From Oscillospiraceae bacterium (lineage in GTDB: Bacteria; Bacillota; Clostridia; Oscillospirales; Oscillospiraceae), in assembly GCA_009780435.1 (NCBI GenBank), contig WRAB01000002.1, positions 1 to 62,419 of the forward strand: a DNA stretch of 62,419 nt, read 5' to 3'. The notes below the pieces were generated by a model, which did no database searches, had not been told where the DNA came from, and worked only from the letters and a program-made list of their open reading frames with translations. The translations under genes were made by a program, and so were the position numbers. Positions 15,478 through 25,300 of this stretch are shown piece by piece. How positions within the stretch are numbered: position 1 is the first letter of the stretch; each line of letters begins with the position of its first letter.

Positions 15478-17172
15478 ATGGCAAATATGATAGATGCCGC
15501 CAAGAGAGAGATTGAGACACTTGTGACCACAGCTTATAACAAGGCTGTGGCAGAAGATGTATTACCCCCCGGCGGGGAGGACGTGATCGGGACAATCGAC
15601 ATTCCTCGGGACATAAACCACGGCGACTACGCCAGCGCCTGGGCCATGGCGGCGGCAAAGCCCCTGCGCTTGCCCCCCAGGAAGATTGCCGAGGCATTGA
15701 TGGAGCGGCTGGAGCTCTCCGGCACCTATTTTTCCGAAGTCCAAGTGGCCGGGGCCGGATTTCTCAACTTCCGCCTGTCCGACCGCTGGTATCGCACGGT
15801 CTTGCAGACGGTGGAGACCATGGGCGCCGACTATGGCCGCAGTGACGTGGGCAGAGGGGAAAAAGTCATGGTGGAGTTTGTCTCTGCCAACCCCACGGGG
15901 GCCATGACCATTGGTAACGCCCGGGGTGGTGTCCTGGGGGACACCATGGCCGCCGTGCTAGATCGGGCCGGCTACGACGTGTGGCGGGAGTTCTACGTCA
16001 ACGACGCCGGGAACCAGGTAGATCTCTTTGCAGAGAGCTTGGAGGCTCGGTATATCCAATTGATCAGCGGCGAAGACGCCGTTATTTTCCCGGAAAACGG
16101 CTACCACGGGGATGATATTAAAGATCTGGCCCGGATTTTTTATGAAGAGCACGGGGAGAAATACCTGTCCGTGGATACCCAGACCCGCCGGGCAGATATG
16201 ACGGCCTTTGGTCTCCGATATAACATCGCCAAAATGGAGGCCGATCTGGAGCGCTATGGGATTACGTTTGACCGCTGGTTCAATGAATCCGAACTCTATG
16301 AATCCGGCTATCTGGAGGAGACCGTCGACCTCCTCATAGCGGGCGGCCACACCTATGAGAAAGATGGGGCCCTGTGGCTCAATCTCATGGACTTGGGTGC
16401 GGAGAAAGACGATGTCCTCCGCCGGGCCAATGGACACTATACCTATTTCGCCTCGGATATCTCCTACCACCGGGACAAGTTCATCAAACGGGGCTTTGAC
16501 CGGGTGATTGACGTCTGGGGTGCCGATCACCACGGCCATGCGATTCGATTTAAAAAGATATTGCCCGCCGTGGGCATCGACCCGGAGAGGCTGGATTTTC
16601 TCATTATGCAACTGGTCCGCCTGACCCGGGATGGGGAGACGGTACGGGTCTCCAAGCGGACGGGGAAATCCATCACCCTGGCGGATCTCTTGGACGAGAT
16701 TCCAAAAGACGCCGCCCGGTTTTTCTTCAGCTCCAAGCCGGATACGCATTTAGAATTTGATCTGGGGTTGGCAGTCCGCCAGGACAGTGAGAACCCGGTC
16801 TACTATATCCAATACGCCCACGCCCGGATTTGCAGTCTGGTGGATACCCTGGCCCGGGAGGGGGCCGCCGTGCAGTCTGCTGATCAAGTAGACTTGGATC
16901 AAGTGGCGGGGGACTATGAGCGGGCATTGATTAAAAGTATCGCCCGCCTGCCGGAGGAAGTGCGCACCGCCGCACGGGACTATGACCCCTCCAAGGTCAA
17001 CCGTTACGCCTGGGAGTTGGCTTCCAGCTTCCACGGGTTCTACAACAACTGCCGGATCAAAGGCGCCGCCCCCGGTGTGCTGGAGGCCCGCCTCAAACTG
17101 GCCGATGCGGCCCGGTTGGCCATTGCCTGTTGTCTCGCCATACTGGGTGTGTCCGCGCCGGAAAAGATGTAG
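15478..17172 (+). CDS. argS: Arginyl-tRNA synthetase
   Basis: 564 residues, normal ArgRS size. Class I enzyme that charges tRNA-Arg. Seen are the N-terminal Add-1 domain, the catalytic core from MVEFVSANPTGAMTIGNARGG, the second signature VRVSKRTGKSITL, and the C-terminal DALR anticodon domain with YIQYAHARICSL near its start. The HIGH motif reads T-I-G-N instead of the usual H-x-G-H or H-x-G-N, and KMSK reads R-V-S-K; the first His is normally well conserved. AGGGAGGAG lies upstream of the ATG. Confidence 0.95.
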   Translation: MANMIDAAKREIETLVTTAYNKAVAEDVLPPGGEDVIGTIDIPRDINHGDYASAWAMAAAKPLRLPPRKIAEALMERLELSGTYFSEVQVAGAGFLNFRLSDRWYRTVLQTVETMGADYGRSDVGRGEKVMVEFVSANPTGAMTIGNARGGVLGDTMAAVLDRAGYDVWREFYVNDAGNQVDLFAESLEARYIQLISGEDAVIFPENGYHGDDIKDLARIFYEEHGEKYLSVDTQTRRADMTAFGLRYNIAKMEADLERYGITFDRWFNESELYESGYLEETVDLLIAGGHTYEKDGALWLNLMDLGAEKDDVLRRANGHYTYFASDISYHRDKFIKRGFDRVIDVWGADHHGHAIRFKKILPAVGIDPERLDFLIMQLVRLTRDGETVRVSKRTGKSITLADLLDEIPKDAARFFFSSKPDTHLEFDLGLAVRQDSENPVYYIQYAHARICSLVDTLAREGAAVQSADQVDLDQVAGDYERALIKSIARLPEEVRTAARDYDPSKVNRYAWELASSFHGFYNNCRIKGAAPGVLEARLKLADAARLAIACCLAILGVSAPEKM

Positions 17173-17186
17173 GAGTTCAAAAAAAG

Positions 17187-17217
17187 GCACCCACAGAGTT
17201 GCAAGGTGGGTGCTTTT
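17187..17217 (+). terminator. Terminator of argS
   Basis: GCACCCAC and GTGGGTGC form an 8-bp stem with an 11-nt loop, followed by TTTTC, 15 nt behind the argS stop. Confidence 0.8.
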
Positions 17218-17310
17218 CGGTTCCGCCGTCAGTTAATCTCTTCGGCTTCGTCAGTTAAAAAATGCCTTGGCACATTAAATAAACAGTAGCTATACGCATC
17301 GCGCCCTATG

Positions 17311-17346
17311 AAAAAAACAACCCCTCCGCGGTATGGAGGGGTTGTT
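17311..17346 (-). terminator. Terminator of rpsF-ssb-rpsR
   Basis: AACAACCCCTCC pairs over 12 bp with its complement; read on the minus strand it is followed by five or more T. It lies 16 nt behind the rpsR stop. Confidence 0.9.
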
Positions 17347-17361
17347 CTCATTTCAAACAAA

Positions 17362-17607
17362 CTAATCTGTCACATAGGGCAGTAGCGCCACTTGGCGTGA
17401 CTGCTTGATCGCCACGGTCAGTTGCCGTTGATGTCTCGCGCAGGTGCCGGTGGTCCGGCGGGGTAAGATCTTGCTGCGGTCGGACATAAACCGGCGGAGT
17501 CTCGCTGTGTCTTTATAGTCGATGTGCTGACACTTGTCCACACAAAATTGACATACTTTGCGCCGCTTTCTACCACGGCCTCTCTGCTCTCTTTCGCGTT
17601 CAGCCAT
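17362..17607 (-). CDS. rpsR: 30S ribosomal protein S18
   Basis: 81 residues. Small-subunit protein that binds with S6 to 16S rRNA. Clear signature in [23 protein letters not shown], then [16 protein letters not shown]. It keeps a set of Cys residues (VCQFCVDKC and CARH) that marks the zinc-binding version of S18. Last gene of the rpsF-ssb-rpsR operon. Confidence 0.98.
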   Translation of the reverse strand: MAEREREQRGRGRKRRKVCQFCVDKCQHIDYKDTARLRRFMSDRSKILPRRTTGTCARHQRQLTVAIKQSRQVALLPYVTD

Positions 17608-17634
17608 TTAGAGGTACCTCCAATCAAGTAAATT

Positions 17635-18099
17635 TTAAAATGGGAGCTCGCCGTCGTCATCGTCTAACTCGGCGAAATCCGATGCGCCTACAGGGTCAGT
17701 GTTGTAACCTGCGTCGATAGGTGGCGCATCTCTGTCATCAAAGGATGGGGCAAATCCGCCGTTGCCGCCGGATTCTTTCTTCGAGCCGGTGAAGTAGATG
17801 GCGTCTGCCACCACTTCAGCGCTCCGGCGCTTGTTGCCCTCCCGATCTTGCCAATCCCGGATCTGCAATGTACCCTGTACGGCGCACATCTGACCCTTGG
17901 TAAAATACTTGGATACAAATTCAGCTTGTTGCCGCCAGGCGACAATGTCGATGAAATCCGTCGGGCGTTGTTGGTCCTGGCTCTTCGACGCAAATCGCCG
18001 GTCCACGGCCAGAGTAAACGAGGCCACGGGAATCCCTGATTGCGTCTGCCGGAGTTCCGGATCTCGGGTAAGTCTGCCCATCAAAACGATATGATTCAC
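17635..18099 (-). CDS. ssb: Single-stranded DNA-binding protein
   Basis: 154 residues. An OB fold (residues 1-105, starting MNHIVLMGRLTRDPELR) is followed by a disordered Gly/Asp/Pro linker and the acidic tail ending DDDDGELPF, which binds partner proteins in replication and repair. It lies between rpsF and rpsR, the standard arrangement. Confidence 0.98.
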   Translation of the reverse strand: MNHIVLMGRLTRDPELRQTQSGIPVASFTLAVDRRFASKSQDQQRPTDFIDIVAWRQQAEFVSKYFTKGQMCAVQGTLQIRDWQDREGNKRRSAEVVADAIYFTGSKKESGGNGGFAPSFDDRDAPPIDAGYNTDPVGASDFAELDDDDGELPF

Positions 18100-18111
18100 A
18101 GTGCTCCCTCC

Positions 18112-18408
18112 CTACGCTGGCCGAACGGTGATCAACGAACGTAAGATCCCGTCGGTAATGCCAAGTACACGATCCAACTCTTTGGGGAAATTGGGGTCGG
18201 CGGTAAATCTCATCAGGACGTAGTGGCCGTCGGCGATGTAATTGATCTCATAGGCCAGCTTGCGCTTACCCATCTCCTCAATCTCATCCATCGTGCCGTT
18301 GGCCTCAATGAGCCCTGTGAACCGCTCTGTAATCGCCTGGATGCCCTCTTCGCCCTGGTTGGGGTCGATGATGACCATCAGCTCATACTTTTCTTGGATT
18401 TTTGCCAT
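18112..18408 (-). CDS. rpsF: 30S ribosomal protein S6
   Basis: 98 residues with the S6 pattern: YELMVIIDPN at the start, GKRKLAYEINYIADGHYVLMRF in the middle, and LDRVLGITDGILRSLI near the end. It forms a dimer with S18 on the 30S subunit. An AAAGGAGG precedes the ATG. First gene of the operon. Confidence 0.98.
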   Translation of the reverse strand: MAKIQEKYELMVIIDPNQGEEGIQAITERFTGLIEANGTMDEIEEMGKRKLAYEINYIADGHYVLMRFTADPNFPKELDRVLGITDGILRSLITVRPA

Positions 18409-18487
18409 GTTTGCACCTCCTTTTGGACTATGGCCCCCGCATGGACGGGAGCAAGGATAGCTTTGGTCAATCTGCCAAAGCCTAATA

Positions 18488-18515
18488 ATTATACACGGAT
18501 ATGCCGGATTGTCAA
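18488..18515 (-). promoter_or_regulatory. Promoter of rpsF operon
   Basis: On the minus strand, perfect TTGACA (18515-18510) and TATAAT (18493-18488) with a 16-bp spacer, about 80 nt upstream of rpsF. The leader between them is GC-rich and could hold the S6:S18 autoregulatory RNA, although I could not confirm its fold. Confidence 0.9.
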
Positions 18516-18564
18516 GGGTTTTTGAGGGAAATCAGTGGGTTTGTTTCGTATTGGAGTTTGAAAA

Positions 18565-18593
18565 TTGTGCTTTGCGCAAATTCATGATAAAAT
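18565..18593 (+). promoter_or_regulatory. Promoter of GNAT-HAD gene
   Basis: TTGTGC (18565-18570) and TAAAAT (18588-18593) with a 17-bp spacer, divergent from the rpsF promoter. Confidence 0.65.
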
Positions 18594-18623
18594 AAGACCA
18601 AATCCAGAAGGAGGACACCCGAT

Positions 18624-19787
18624 TTGTACCCACCTATTTCTGTTTCCACAGCCAGACCGGAAGATGCTCTCGCCATCAGCGCCTTTGCCTATGATATCTG
18701 GCATACTACCTACGGAACGCCACCCCATCCGGCAGGGCTGATTGACTATATGCTCGACACCTTCCAAAGCCCTGCTGCCATTTCCCAGGATATGACAGGG
18801 CGGGGGCGGCGCTATTCCATCGCCGAATTAGACGGTGCAGTGATCGGCTACACCGCCGGATACGTGGACGGGGACGACCTTGTTCTAAGCAAACTCTATG
18901 TGGATCCCAGCCAGCAGGGTTCCGGACTGGGCCGCACCCTGTTAAACCGGGTCATCGCCGAGATGGGCGGCGGGTGCAGCCAGGTTCGGCTCACCTGTGA
19001 CCGGCTCAACGCCGTTGCCCTGGCCTTCTACGCCCGCATGGGATTTGTCAATCAGGGCCAGGTGGAAATTGATGTGGGAAACGGCTATATCTGCAAGGAC
19101 TATCTCCTCGCCATGCCCCTGACGGGGGCGGTGGCGGCGCTGGATATCAAAGCGGTCATCTTCGACATGGACGGCCTGCTCTTTGATACAGAACAATTGT
19201 ATCTCCGGGCCTGGGTCCCCGTAGGGGAGGCCATGGGCCTCTCCAATGCAGTCGAGGTCGCACGGCTGACCATTGGCATCGGCTACGAGGAGTCCGAGGA
19301 AATTTTCCAGGCCCACTACGGCCCCGCTTTTCGTATGGAGCAGGCCCTACCCATTATGTCCCAGTGGATTGAGCGCTATATTACAGAACATGGAATGCCC
19401 AGTATGCCCTTTGCCCGGGAACTGGTACAGCTTTTGCACGGAAAGGGGTTTCCTCTGGCTATCGGTTCCTCCAACCTCCGCGCCGTGGCGGTGGCGTTTT
19501 TGGAGGCGGCGGGGCTCTTGCAATACTTTACTGCCATCGTCACAGGCGACGTGGTGGAATACGCCAAGCCCGCCCCGGATATCTTCCTCCGAGCCGCCCG
19601 TGAGCTGGGTTTTCCGCCGGAGCGATGCCTCGTACTGGACGACTCCCCCATCGGCATCCTGGCCGCCCACCGGGCCGGATGTATCCCAGCCATGATCCCC
19701 GATCTGCTCCCGCCCACAGACGAGACCTACGGCCAACTCTGGCGGAAGTTTTCGTCCTTGGAGCAGATTCCGTTGGCGTTGTTTTAA
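18624..19787 (+). CDS. GNAT acetyltransferase-HAD phosphatase fusion
   Basis: 387 residues with two enzyme domains. Residues 5-165 are a GNAT N-acetyltransferase (LYVDPSQQGSGLGRTLL is the acetyl-CoA loop and LAFYARMGF the last motif). Residues 174-387 are a HAD phosphatase of the beta-phosphoglucomutase type: FDMDGLLFDTE (motif I), IGSSN (motif II), AKPAPDIFL (motif III) and LVLDDSPIGI (motif IV). The TTG start fits AAGGAGG 9 nt upstream; no ATG is near. No stop or frameshift separates the domains, so the fusion looks genuine. Substrates unknown. Confidence 0.85.
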   Translation: MYPPISVSTARPEDALAISAFAYDIWHTTYGTPPHPAGLIDYMLDTFQSPAAISQDMTGRGRRYSIAELDGAVIGYTAGYVDGDDLVLSKLYVDPSQQGSGLGRTLLNRVIAEMGGGCSQVRLTCDRLNAVALAFYARMGFVNQGQVEIDVGNGYICKDYLLAMPLTGAVAALDIKAVIFDMDGLLFDTEQLYLRAWVPVGEAMGLSNAVEVARLTIGIGYEESEEIFQAHYGPAFRMEQALPIMSQWIERYITEHGMPSMPFARELVQLLHGKGFPLAIGSSNLRAVAVAFLEAAGLLQYFTAIVTGDVVEYAKPAPDIFLRAARELGFPPERCLVLDDSPIGILAAHRAGCIPAMIPDLLPPTDETYGQLWRKFSSLEQIPLALF

Positions 19788-19916
19788 GAGTAGCATTGCT
19801 GATTCATTTTGGTATATTAGGCAGTAGTTTTATTAGGCGTGTTATCCGGTCTTGTGTCGGGTGGACGGGAGAATTTATACAATGCGGCAGACAAAGTTTA
19901 GAGCTAGGTAATTATT

Positions 19917-20978
19917 ATGAAGAGAATTATAATTGCTTTCTTATTGATCGCACTAGCATTCATTATGGCGGGATGCGTCGGTAATGAGTCGACCATGGAG
20001 TCAGATGCTCTGCCAGAACCCGCCACAGAGACTGTTGCTGAGAAGTGGCCTTTTCCTATGCTACAGCCGCTTTTCACGGTAGAAGGTTTCATTGATGGAG
20101 TCATTTACGAGGATGGGCAGATTATTTTCTGTCTTGTGCAGGATGCGTACCCATATAACACACTTATCATAAAATGGGCGTCCCCAGACGGCAATATAGA
20201 AGCGGAGCTTGAAATTCCTTGGCAATTCACCGGCATGTCGGACATTGCTGGCTTTGATCTTACAGAGGAGGGGTATTTTCAGTTCCTGATTAGAAACAGG
20301 AGGATCCTACAACATCGTTCCGGAGAAGTTCGTCCAACCTATCGTCCCGGACTGAATGCTTTGCTTTATGTCGTGTATGATCGGCAGGGAAATGTGGTCG
20401 TCGAGCCACAGATGGTGTTGGATTTAGAGGCCGAAGGGATACGCGGAATCTGGCAAACTTTATTTTTACCTTCTGGAGACATCTTGCTTCAAGCCAGGAT
20501 GGAAACAGCAGAACTCACGGAGATCGAGTTGATGCTTTATATCCTGACCCCGGATGAAACGCTCCGCAAGGAGTGGCCGGTCTTTGGCAATTTGGTTATG
20601 TTACGAGATGGCAGTATCTTCGGGATAACGGCAGATGGGCTTTTGGAGTTTGACCCGATAATGCGGCGTTTTGAAGATGACCCGGCCTTGTCGCCTTTGG
20701 ACGAAGAATTCTTTGGAATATTTTTGTATCCGTCGCCACAAGGGAGTGAATTTGATTTTTATAGAGAGCGCTTTAGGCGAGATGATAACACTTGGTGGCT
20801 ATACGGACATCACTTAGACACTGGAGCGTTTACGCCGATTATGCTTTGGCCTTTGGCTAGAGAACACGTAGGGATAGGCGGTCAGGTTATCCCCTTAGCC
20901 GATGGGCGATTTGCAGCGTTCCATCGAATGTATGATATGTGGCCAGAAACCCAAGGATTTTACGTTTTTACACCTTAG
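19917..20978 (+). CDS. Lipoprotein of unknown function, beta-propeller-like
   Basis: 353 residues. A lipoprotein signal peptide ends with AFIMAGC, giving lipidation at Cys20. The mature part has repeated strand blocks (EDGQIIFCLVQ, EEGYFQFLIR, PSGDILLQARM, RDGSIFGITADG) as in beta-propeller proteins, but no named family is recognised. It should sit on the outer face of the membrane. A weak AGG precedes the ATG. It stands alone. Confidence 0.65.
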   Translation: MKRIIIAFLLIALAFIMAGCVGNESTMESDALPEPATETVAEKWPFPMLQPLFTVEGFIDGVIYEDGQIIFCLVQDAYPYNTLIIKWASPDGNIEAELEIPWQFTGMSDIAGFDLTEEGYFQFLIRNRRILQHRSGEVRPTYRPGLNALLYVVYDRQGNVVVEPQMVLDLEAEGIRGIWQTLFLPSGDILLQARMETAELTEIELMLYILTPDETLRKEWPVFGNLVMLRDGSIFGITADGLLEFDPIMRRFEDDPALSPLDEEFFGIFLYPSPQGSEFDFYRERFRRDDNTWWLYGHHLDTGAFTPIMLWPLAREHVGIGGQVIPLADGRFAAFHRMYDMWPETQGFYVFTP

Positions 20979-21026
20979 AGTAACGAGGCTTAATTTACAC
21001 TAATGTACCTAATAATCAAAATGTTG

Positions 21027-21050
21027 CAAAGGGGGCGGACAGCCCCTTTG
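21027..21050. terminator. Hairpin between lipoprotein gene and oxidoreductase
   Basis: CAAAGGGGGC and GCCCCTTTG form a stem with one bulged G. No T-run follows, so termination is only possible, not clear. Confidence 0.4.
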
Positions 21051-21133
21051 TGTGTGGTATCGGATTTAAACAAGACACACTATTGCCTTGTTTCTCATGG
21101 TATGATAGTTTAAAAACCCAAGGAGAGAACCCC

Positions 21134-21556
21134 ATGAACATGAAATTGTTTGAAAAAGCAAATGAACTGATTCGAACTCTTGAATATGCCAGTTTTGGTG
21201 TAATAGACGAAAACGGATACCCTTCCGTTTCGGCGGTATCGCTTATTAACCCTGAAAACATTTCTGAACTCTATTTCACCACAACGATGGACTCAAACAA
21301 GGGGAAACGTCTTCAAAAAAATAATAAAGCAAGTGTTAACTGTTACACGAGCATGAATAGTATAACCCTTGTTGGTGAGACAGAGCTCTTTTCTGACCAA
21401 GAAACAAAGAGCAAGTATTGGCAAAATTGGGTTGCGCTCGGGGCAGATGTATATCCAAATGGCGTATTTGATCCGAATTACTGCTTTATCAGGTTCACCA
21501 CAAAGCGGGTATCTCTATGGATTGATGAAGAAGGTGCAGAATTTACGCTAGAGTAG
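21134..21556 (+). CDS. Pyridoxamine 5'-phosphate oxidase-like flavoprotein
   Basis: 140 residues with the split beta-barrel of the PNPOx-like family: LEYASFGVIDENGYPSVSAVS, then LYFTTTMDSNKGKRLQKNNKASV, which is typical of the general-stress-protein-26 type. Members bind FMN or F420 and reduce small substrates; the exact reaction is open. AAGGAGAG lies 9 nt upstream of ATG 21134, so the longer frame to 21050 is not used. Confidence 0.85.
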   Translation: MNMKLFEKANELIRTLEYASFGVIDENGYPSVSAVSLINPENISELYFTTTMDSNKGKRLQKNNKASVNCYTSMNSITLVGETELFSDQETKSKYWQNWVALGADVYPNGVFDPNYCFIRFTTKRVSLWIDEEGAEFTLE

Positions 21557-21586
21557 CATCAGTGCCTTTTGTAGAAACAACCCCGC

Positions 21587-22081
21587 TCAACCCACAACCT
21601 CATAAGGCCAGTCCAAAATACCGCCGAGATCGTACACATTGGTGTATCCCAACTCCAAAAGTGTCCAGACAGCTTCGGCGCTCCTGCGCCCACTCCGGCA
21701 ATAGACTAAAATCCGCATGTCTTTGTCCGGTAGTTCTGCCAGGGCGCGATCCGCAAGGTCTTGACCGGGGATCAGGATTGCGTCTGCTATGTGCGCCTCC
21801 TCAAACTCTGACTGTGCACGGACATCCAGCAGAACAAAAGGTTCTCCGCTCTCTATCATCTCCAGCGCCTCGGTCGCCGTGATGGTTTGGTAGGCGGGCG
21901 CTATCGCCGGCGGCGGGGTTTCAGTGGGAGGGGGTTCCTCAAGGGGAGGAACTTCGCGTTCCCACACATCTTCCACAACAGAACCCCCCGGCTGCTGTAA
22001 GACTAGTACATGGTACAGCAATGCCCCACCTGCGACGATGAGAAAAAACAGGGCTATCATAAAAATGGAATTTCGCTTCAT
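21587..22081 (-). CDS. Membrane-anchored rhodanese-domain protein
   Basis: 164 residues. An N-terminal membrane helix (about residues 6-26) is followed by a Pro/Glu-rich linker and a rhodanese domain (about residues 65-164): ALEMIESGEPFVLLDVR, then ILVYCRSGRRSAEA with the catalytic Cys, then GYTNVYDLGGI. It should act outside the cytoplasm, as a sulfur transferase or in thiol chemistry. The ATG at 22081 starts the hydrophobic helix correctly; GGAG is 11 nt upstream. Confidence 0.88.
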   Translation of the reverse strand: MKRNSIFMIALFFLIVAGGALLYHVLVLQQPGGSVVEDVWEREVPPLEEPPPTETPPPAIAPAYQTITATEALEMIESGEPFVLLDVRAQSEFEEAHIADAILIPGQDLADRALAELPDKDMRILVYCRSGRRSAEAVWTLLELGYTNVYDLGGILDWPYEVVG

Positions 22082-22167
22082 AGAATACTCATCTCCATTA
22101 CGTGTCTCGACATGTCCATATTGTACCGAACCCTTCGCCATTTGACAACAGATCAGAGATAAATATA

Positions 22168-22196
22168 TTGACAATGGGATGTGTTCATGCTAAAAT
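22168..22196 (+). promoter_or_regulatory. Promoter of tRNA-Ala
   Basis: Perfect TTGACA (22168-22173) and TAAAAT (22191-22196) with a 17-bp spacer, 22 nt before the tRNA. Confidence 0.9.
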
Positions 22197-22218
22197 GTTT
22201 TTTGGTCAAACTGAATAT

Positions 22219-22294
<76 letters not shown>

Positions 22295-22301
22295 TGCGGA
22301 T

Positions 22302-22335
22302 CAAAGCCTTGAAAACACTTGTTTTCAAGGCTTTG
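22302..22335. terminator. Perfect 15-bp hairpin between tRNA-Ala and SLH gene
   Basis: CAAAGCCTTGAAAAC and its exact complement around a 4-nt loop, between two convergent transcripts. The T-run is weak on both strands, but the position favours a shared terminator. Confidence 0.65.
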
Positions 22336-22339
22336 TCCT

Positions 22340-25300
22340 TTAGATAATCGCATCTTCTGCTTTTGCGTTCGGCAACTGCAAGGCCGCCCAATTGCGCATA
22401 GAAGCGCCGGGTGCAGAGTTAGATGCAATCTGCATTGCCCAGTAGAACCAAGCGCTCGTGTTTGCGTTATCTATCCAGGCTCTCATATTCGCTGTATCAA
22501 TGTCGATTGTTGTCCGGCTCAGCATACGGTTCACCATAGTGGCAAACTCCGCTCTTGTGATATTTGCGTTTGGGTTAAAGTTTCCATCTCCACACCCCTG
22601 TACCCAACCGAGTTCAGCCGCTAAGTTGATGTTATCTCTCGCCCAACTGGTAGAAATATCAGGGAACATATCCACCGTGCCGCTATATTGCATTTCACTG
22701 GATAGAAACCGTGTCATAACCGTGACAACTTCCGCTCGTGTAATTGGTTGATTTGGTCCGAAAGTGCCATCGGGAAATCCTGTCATAATCCCCATGTTGT
22801 TTATCACAGACACAGCATTGCTAAACCAAGCACCGCCATTGTTCGGCACGTCTGGGAAGGGGTTTTCAAGTGTCCAGAAAGCAGCCCTCGTCTCGTCACT
22901 TACAATCCGCAAGATAACACTTGCCACCTCGGCGCGGGTAATGGCATTGGTTGGTGCGACGCGGTCAACGCTTTCGCCGATGAGGTAGGCATAGTGCGTT
23001 TCTGTTAAAGTGACATCCTCTCTAAAGATTGGGCCTTGATCAATGGGAGGCGTTGGTACAAATTGTGCGTAAAGTGTCGTATCTTGTGTAACGATATCGC
23101 TTGGATTTATTTGTGTCCCGCCAATGATTTGAGTGAACCAGCCTACAAAAATATTACCCGGCATAGTTGGCGTTGTAACCGTAGCAAGAGGTACTGCAAA
23201 GGTGTCTCCCGACATCGCAGACGCCACCTGTTCGGCGGGTGCCGCTCCTAATGCGTCAAAGGTGAGTGTGACTGGAATTGGAGCCCACTGGGCGTAGACA
23301 ATGGTATCCGTATCAGGAACTGCGCTCGTATCGGTAATCGGATCTCCGCCTGTCGGGGCTGTAAACCAGCCTTGGAATTCATAGAATGCTCTTGTTGGCG
23401 ACGTAATTGACGCAAGGGATATGGCAAACGTGTCACCCGGCATCTTGCCGGATATAACCTGTGTCGTAGGCGTGCCGCTATTTCCGTCAAAGGTGATAGA
23501 GACACCCACCGCAATCCAGTGGGCATAGAGGGTTTGATCTGCGGTTGCCGTGACGATGGTGTTATCGAGAATCTGCACACCGCTCGTGTCTCCGTCCTGT
23601 GTTGTGAACCAGCCGGCGAAGACATAGCCGGGTCGTGCCGGAGTGGTAATTTGACTCAGCGCGTCTCCGTAGGGGGCGCCTGGTTCCAATTGCCATGTTT
23701 GACCGTCCGGCGTACCGCCTTGGGCGTCAAATGTGATTATGACGGGCGGGATTGAAATCCAGTGAGCGTAAAGCGTTATATTGCCCGCAGTGATGATGCT
23801 GGAAGCTGTAATCTGTGTGCCACTGTCCTGCGTTGTGAACCAGCCGACGAAGGCATTGTCTGCTAGTGTCGGCGTTGTAATTGCGGAGAGGGTAGCGGCA
23901 TAGGTGCTGCCGACAACTCTGCCGGAGACGACCTGTGTTCCAGGTGTGCCGCCGTTTCCATCAAAGGTAATCGTCACCGTTGGGTCTGCGATCCAACGGG
24001 CATAGAGTGTTTGAGGCGCCGTTGCGGTGACGATTGTTGTGTCGAGTATTTGTACGCCTCCGGCGCCGCCGCTTGGTGTTGTGAACCAACCTTGGAAGAA
24101 GAAACCAGTCAGCGTCGGTGCATCGACTGCGGCCAAAGCGGCGGCATAGGTGCTTCCAGTCGTTACAGATGCTGTCTCTCCGGTGGGGGTGCCACCAGCT
24201 GCGTCAAAGGTGACCAGAAATGTTGGCGCATCCGTCCACCAGGCATAAACAGTCATATCCATCGGGGGAATCAGATAATACTGAGAGACAGTGCTTCCGC
24301 CCTTGCCCTGTGGCAAATCATGCCAGCCGTTGAAGAGAAAGGCGGGCTGAGTCGGCGTTGCAATCGAGGCGAGAACTGGGCCAAAGGAGGTCCCCGGAAC
24401 CAGACCCGGTACGATCTGCGGAGTAGGCGTGCCACTCCCCGCATCAAACGTGACAGTAACTGTCACCGAGACCCAGTGGGCATAGAGATATTGATCTATT
24501 GTCGCTGTGACAGTGGTGGTGGGGAGTATCTGCGTTCCGCCTGTCGATGCGTCAAACCAGCCGGCAAAGGCATAGCCCAATCGTGTCGGTTGCTGGATGG
24601 CAGATAGCACAGCGGCATAGGTGTCCCCCGGTACCGCCATCTGCACTTGTCCGTCCGGTGTGCCGCCTTGAGCTAAAAATGTTATCTCGATGGGTGGGTT
24701 TGCTGTCCATTGGGCGACATAGTAAATATTTGTGTCCGGAATCGTTGTGTTACTGTCCACCGGGACACCGTTTTGGTCAACCCAGCCGGTGAGGGTAAAG
24801 CCCGGGCGGGTCGGCGCTTGGATATAGTAATTGATGATAACCGAAAGCTCCATCCCGGGGACTGCCCCGTGTATCTGTTGCGTCATAGGTGTACCGCTGT
24901 TTCCGAAAAAGGTAAGGGTCACCGTGGGCTGAATCGACCAGTTGGCATAGAGGGTACTCCCTGCACCTGACCCCGGATCCCACACCGTATCCGTCGGTCG
25001 AACCTGCGCACCGGTTGTTGTATCACCGGGGTCGTTCTCTGTTGTCCACCAGCCGTTGAAATAGTAGGTGGCGCTGCCAGCCGGTGGGGGCGGATCGGGA
25101 TTCGCCATGGCTGACATGGCTTGCAGGAAGGTCCCCGCTACAAAAACAGGCTCGTAGTACGCAAATGTATTGTCATTCGGATCAATCCATGCGCCAGCGC
25201 CTGGAATGAAATAAGCGGAATTAAACACCCCGCCGTTCGCATTAAAGGTGACAGTCATGGCCGGAATCTGTGTCCATTGCGCATAAAGCGTGGTATCTGT

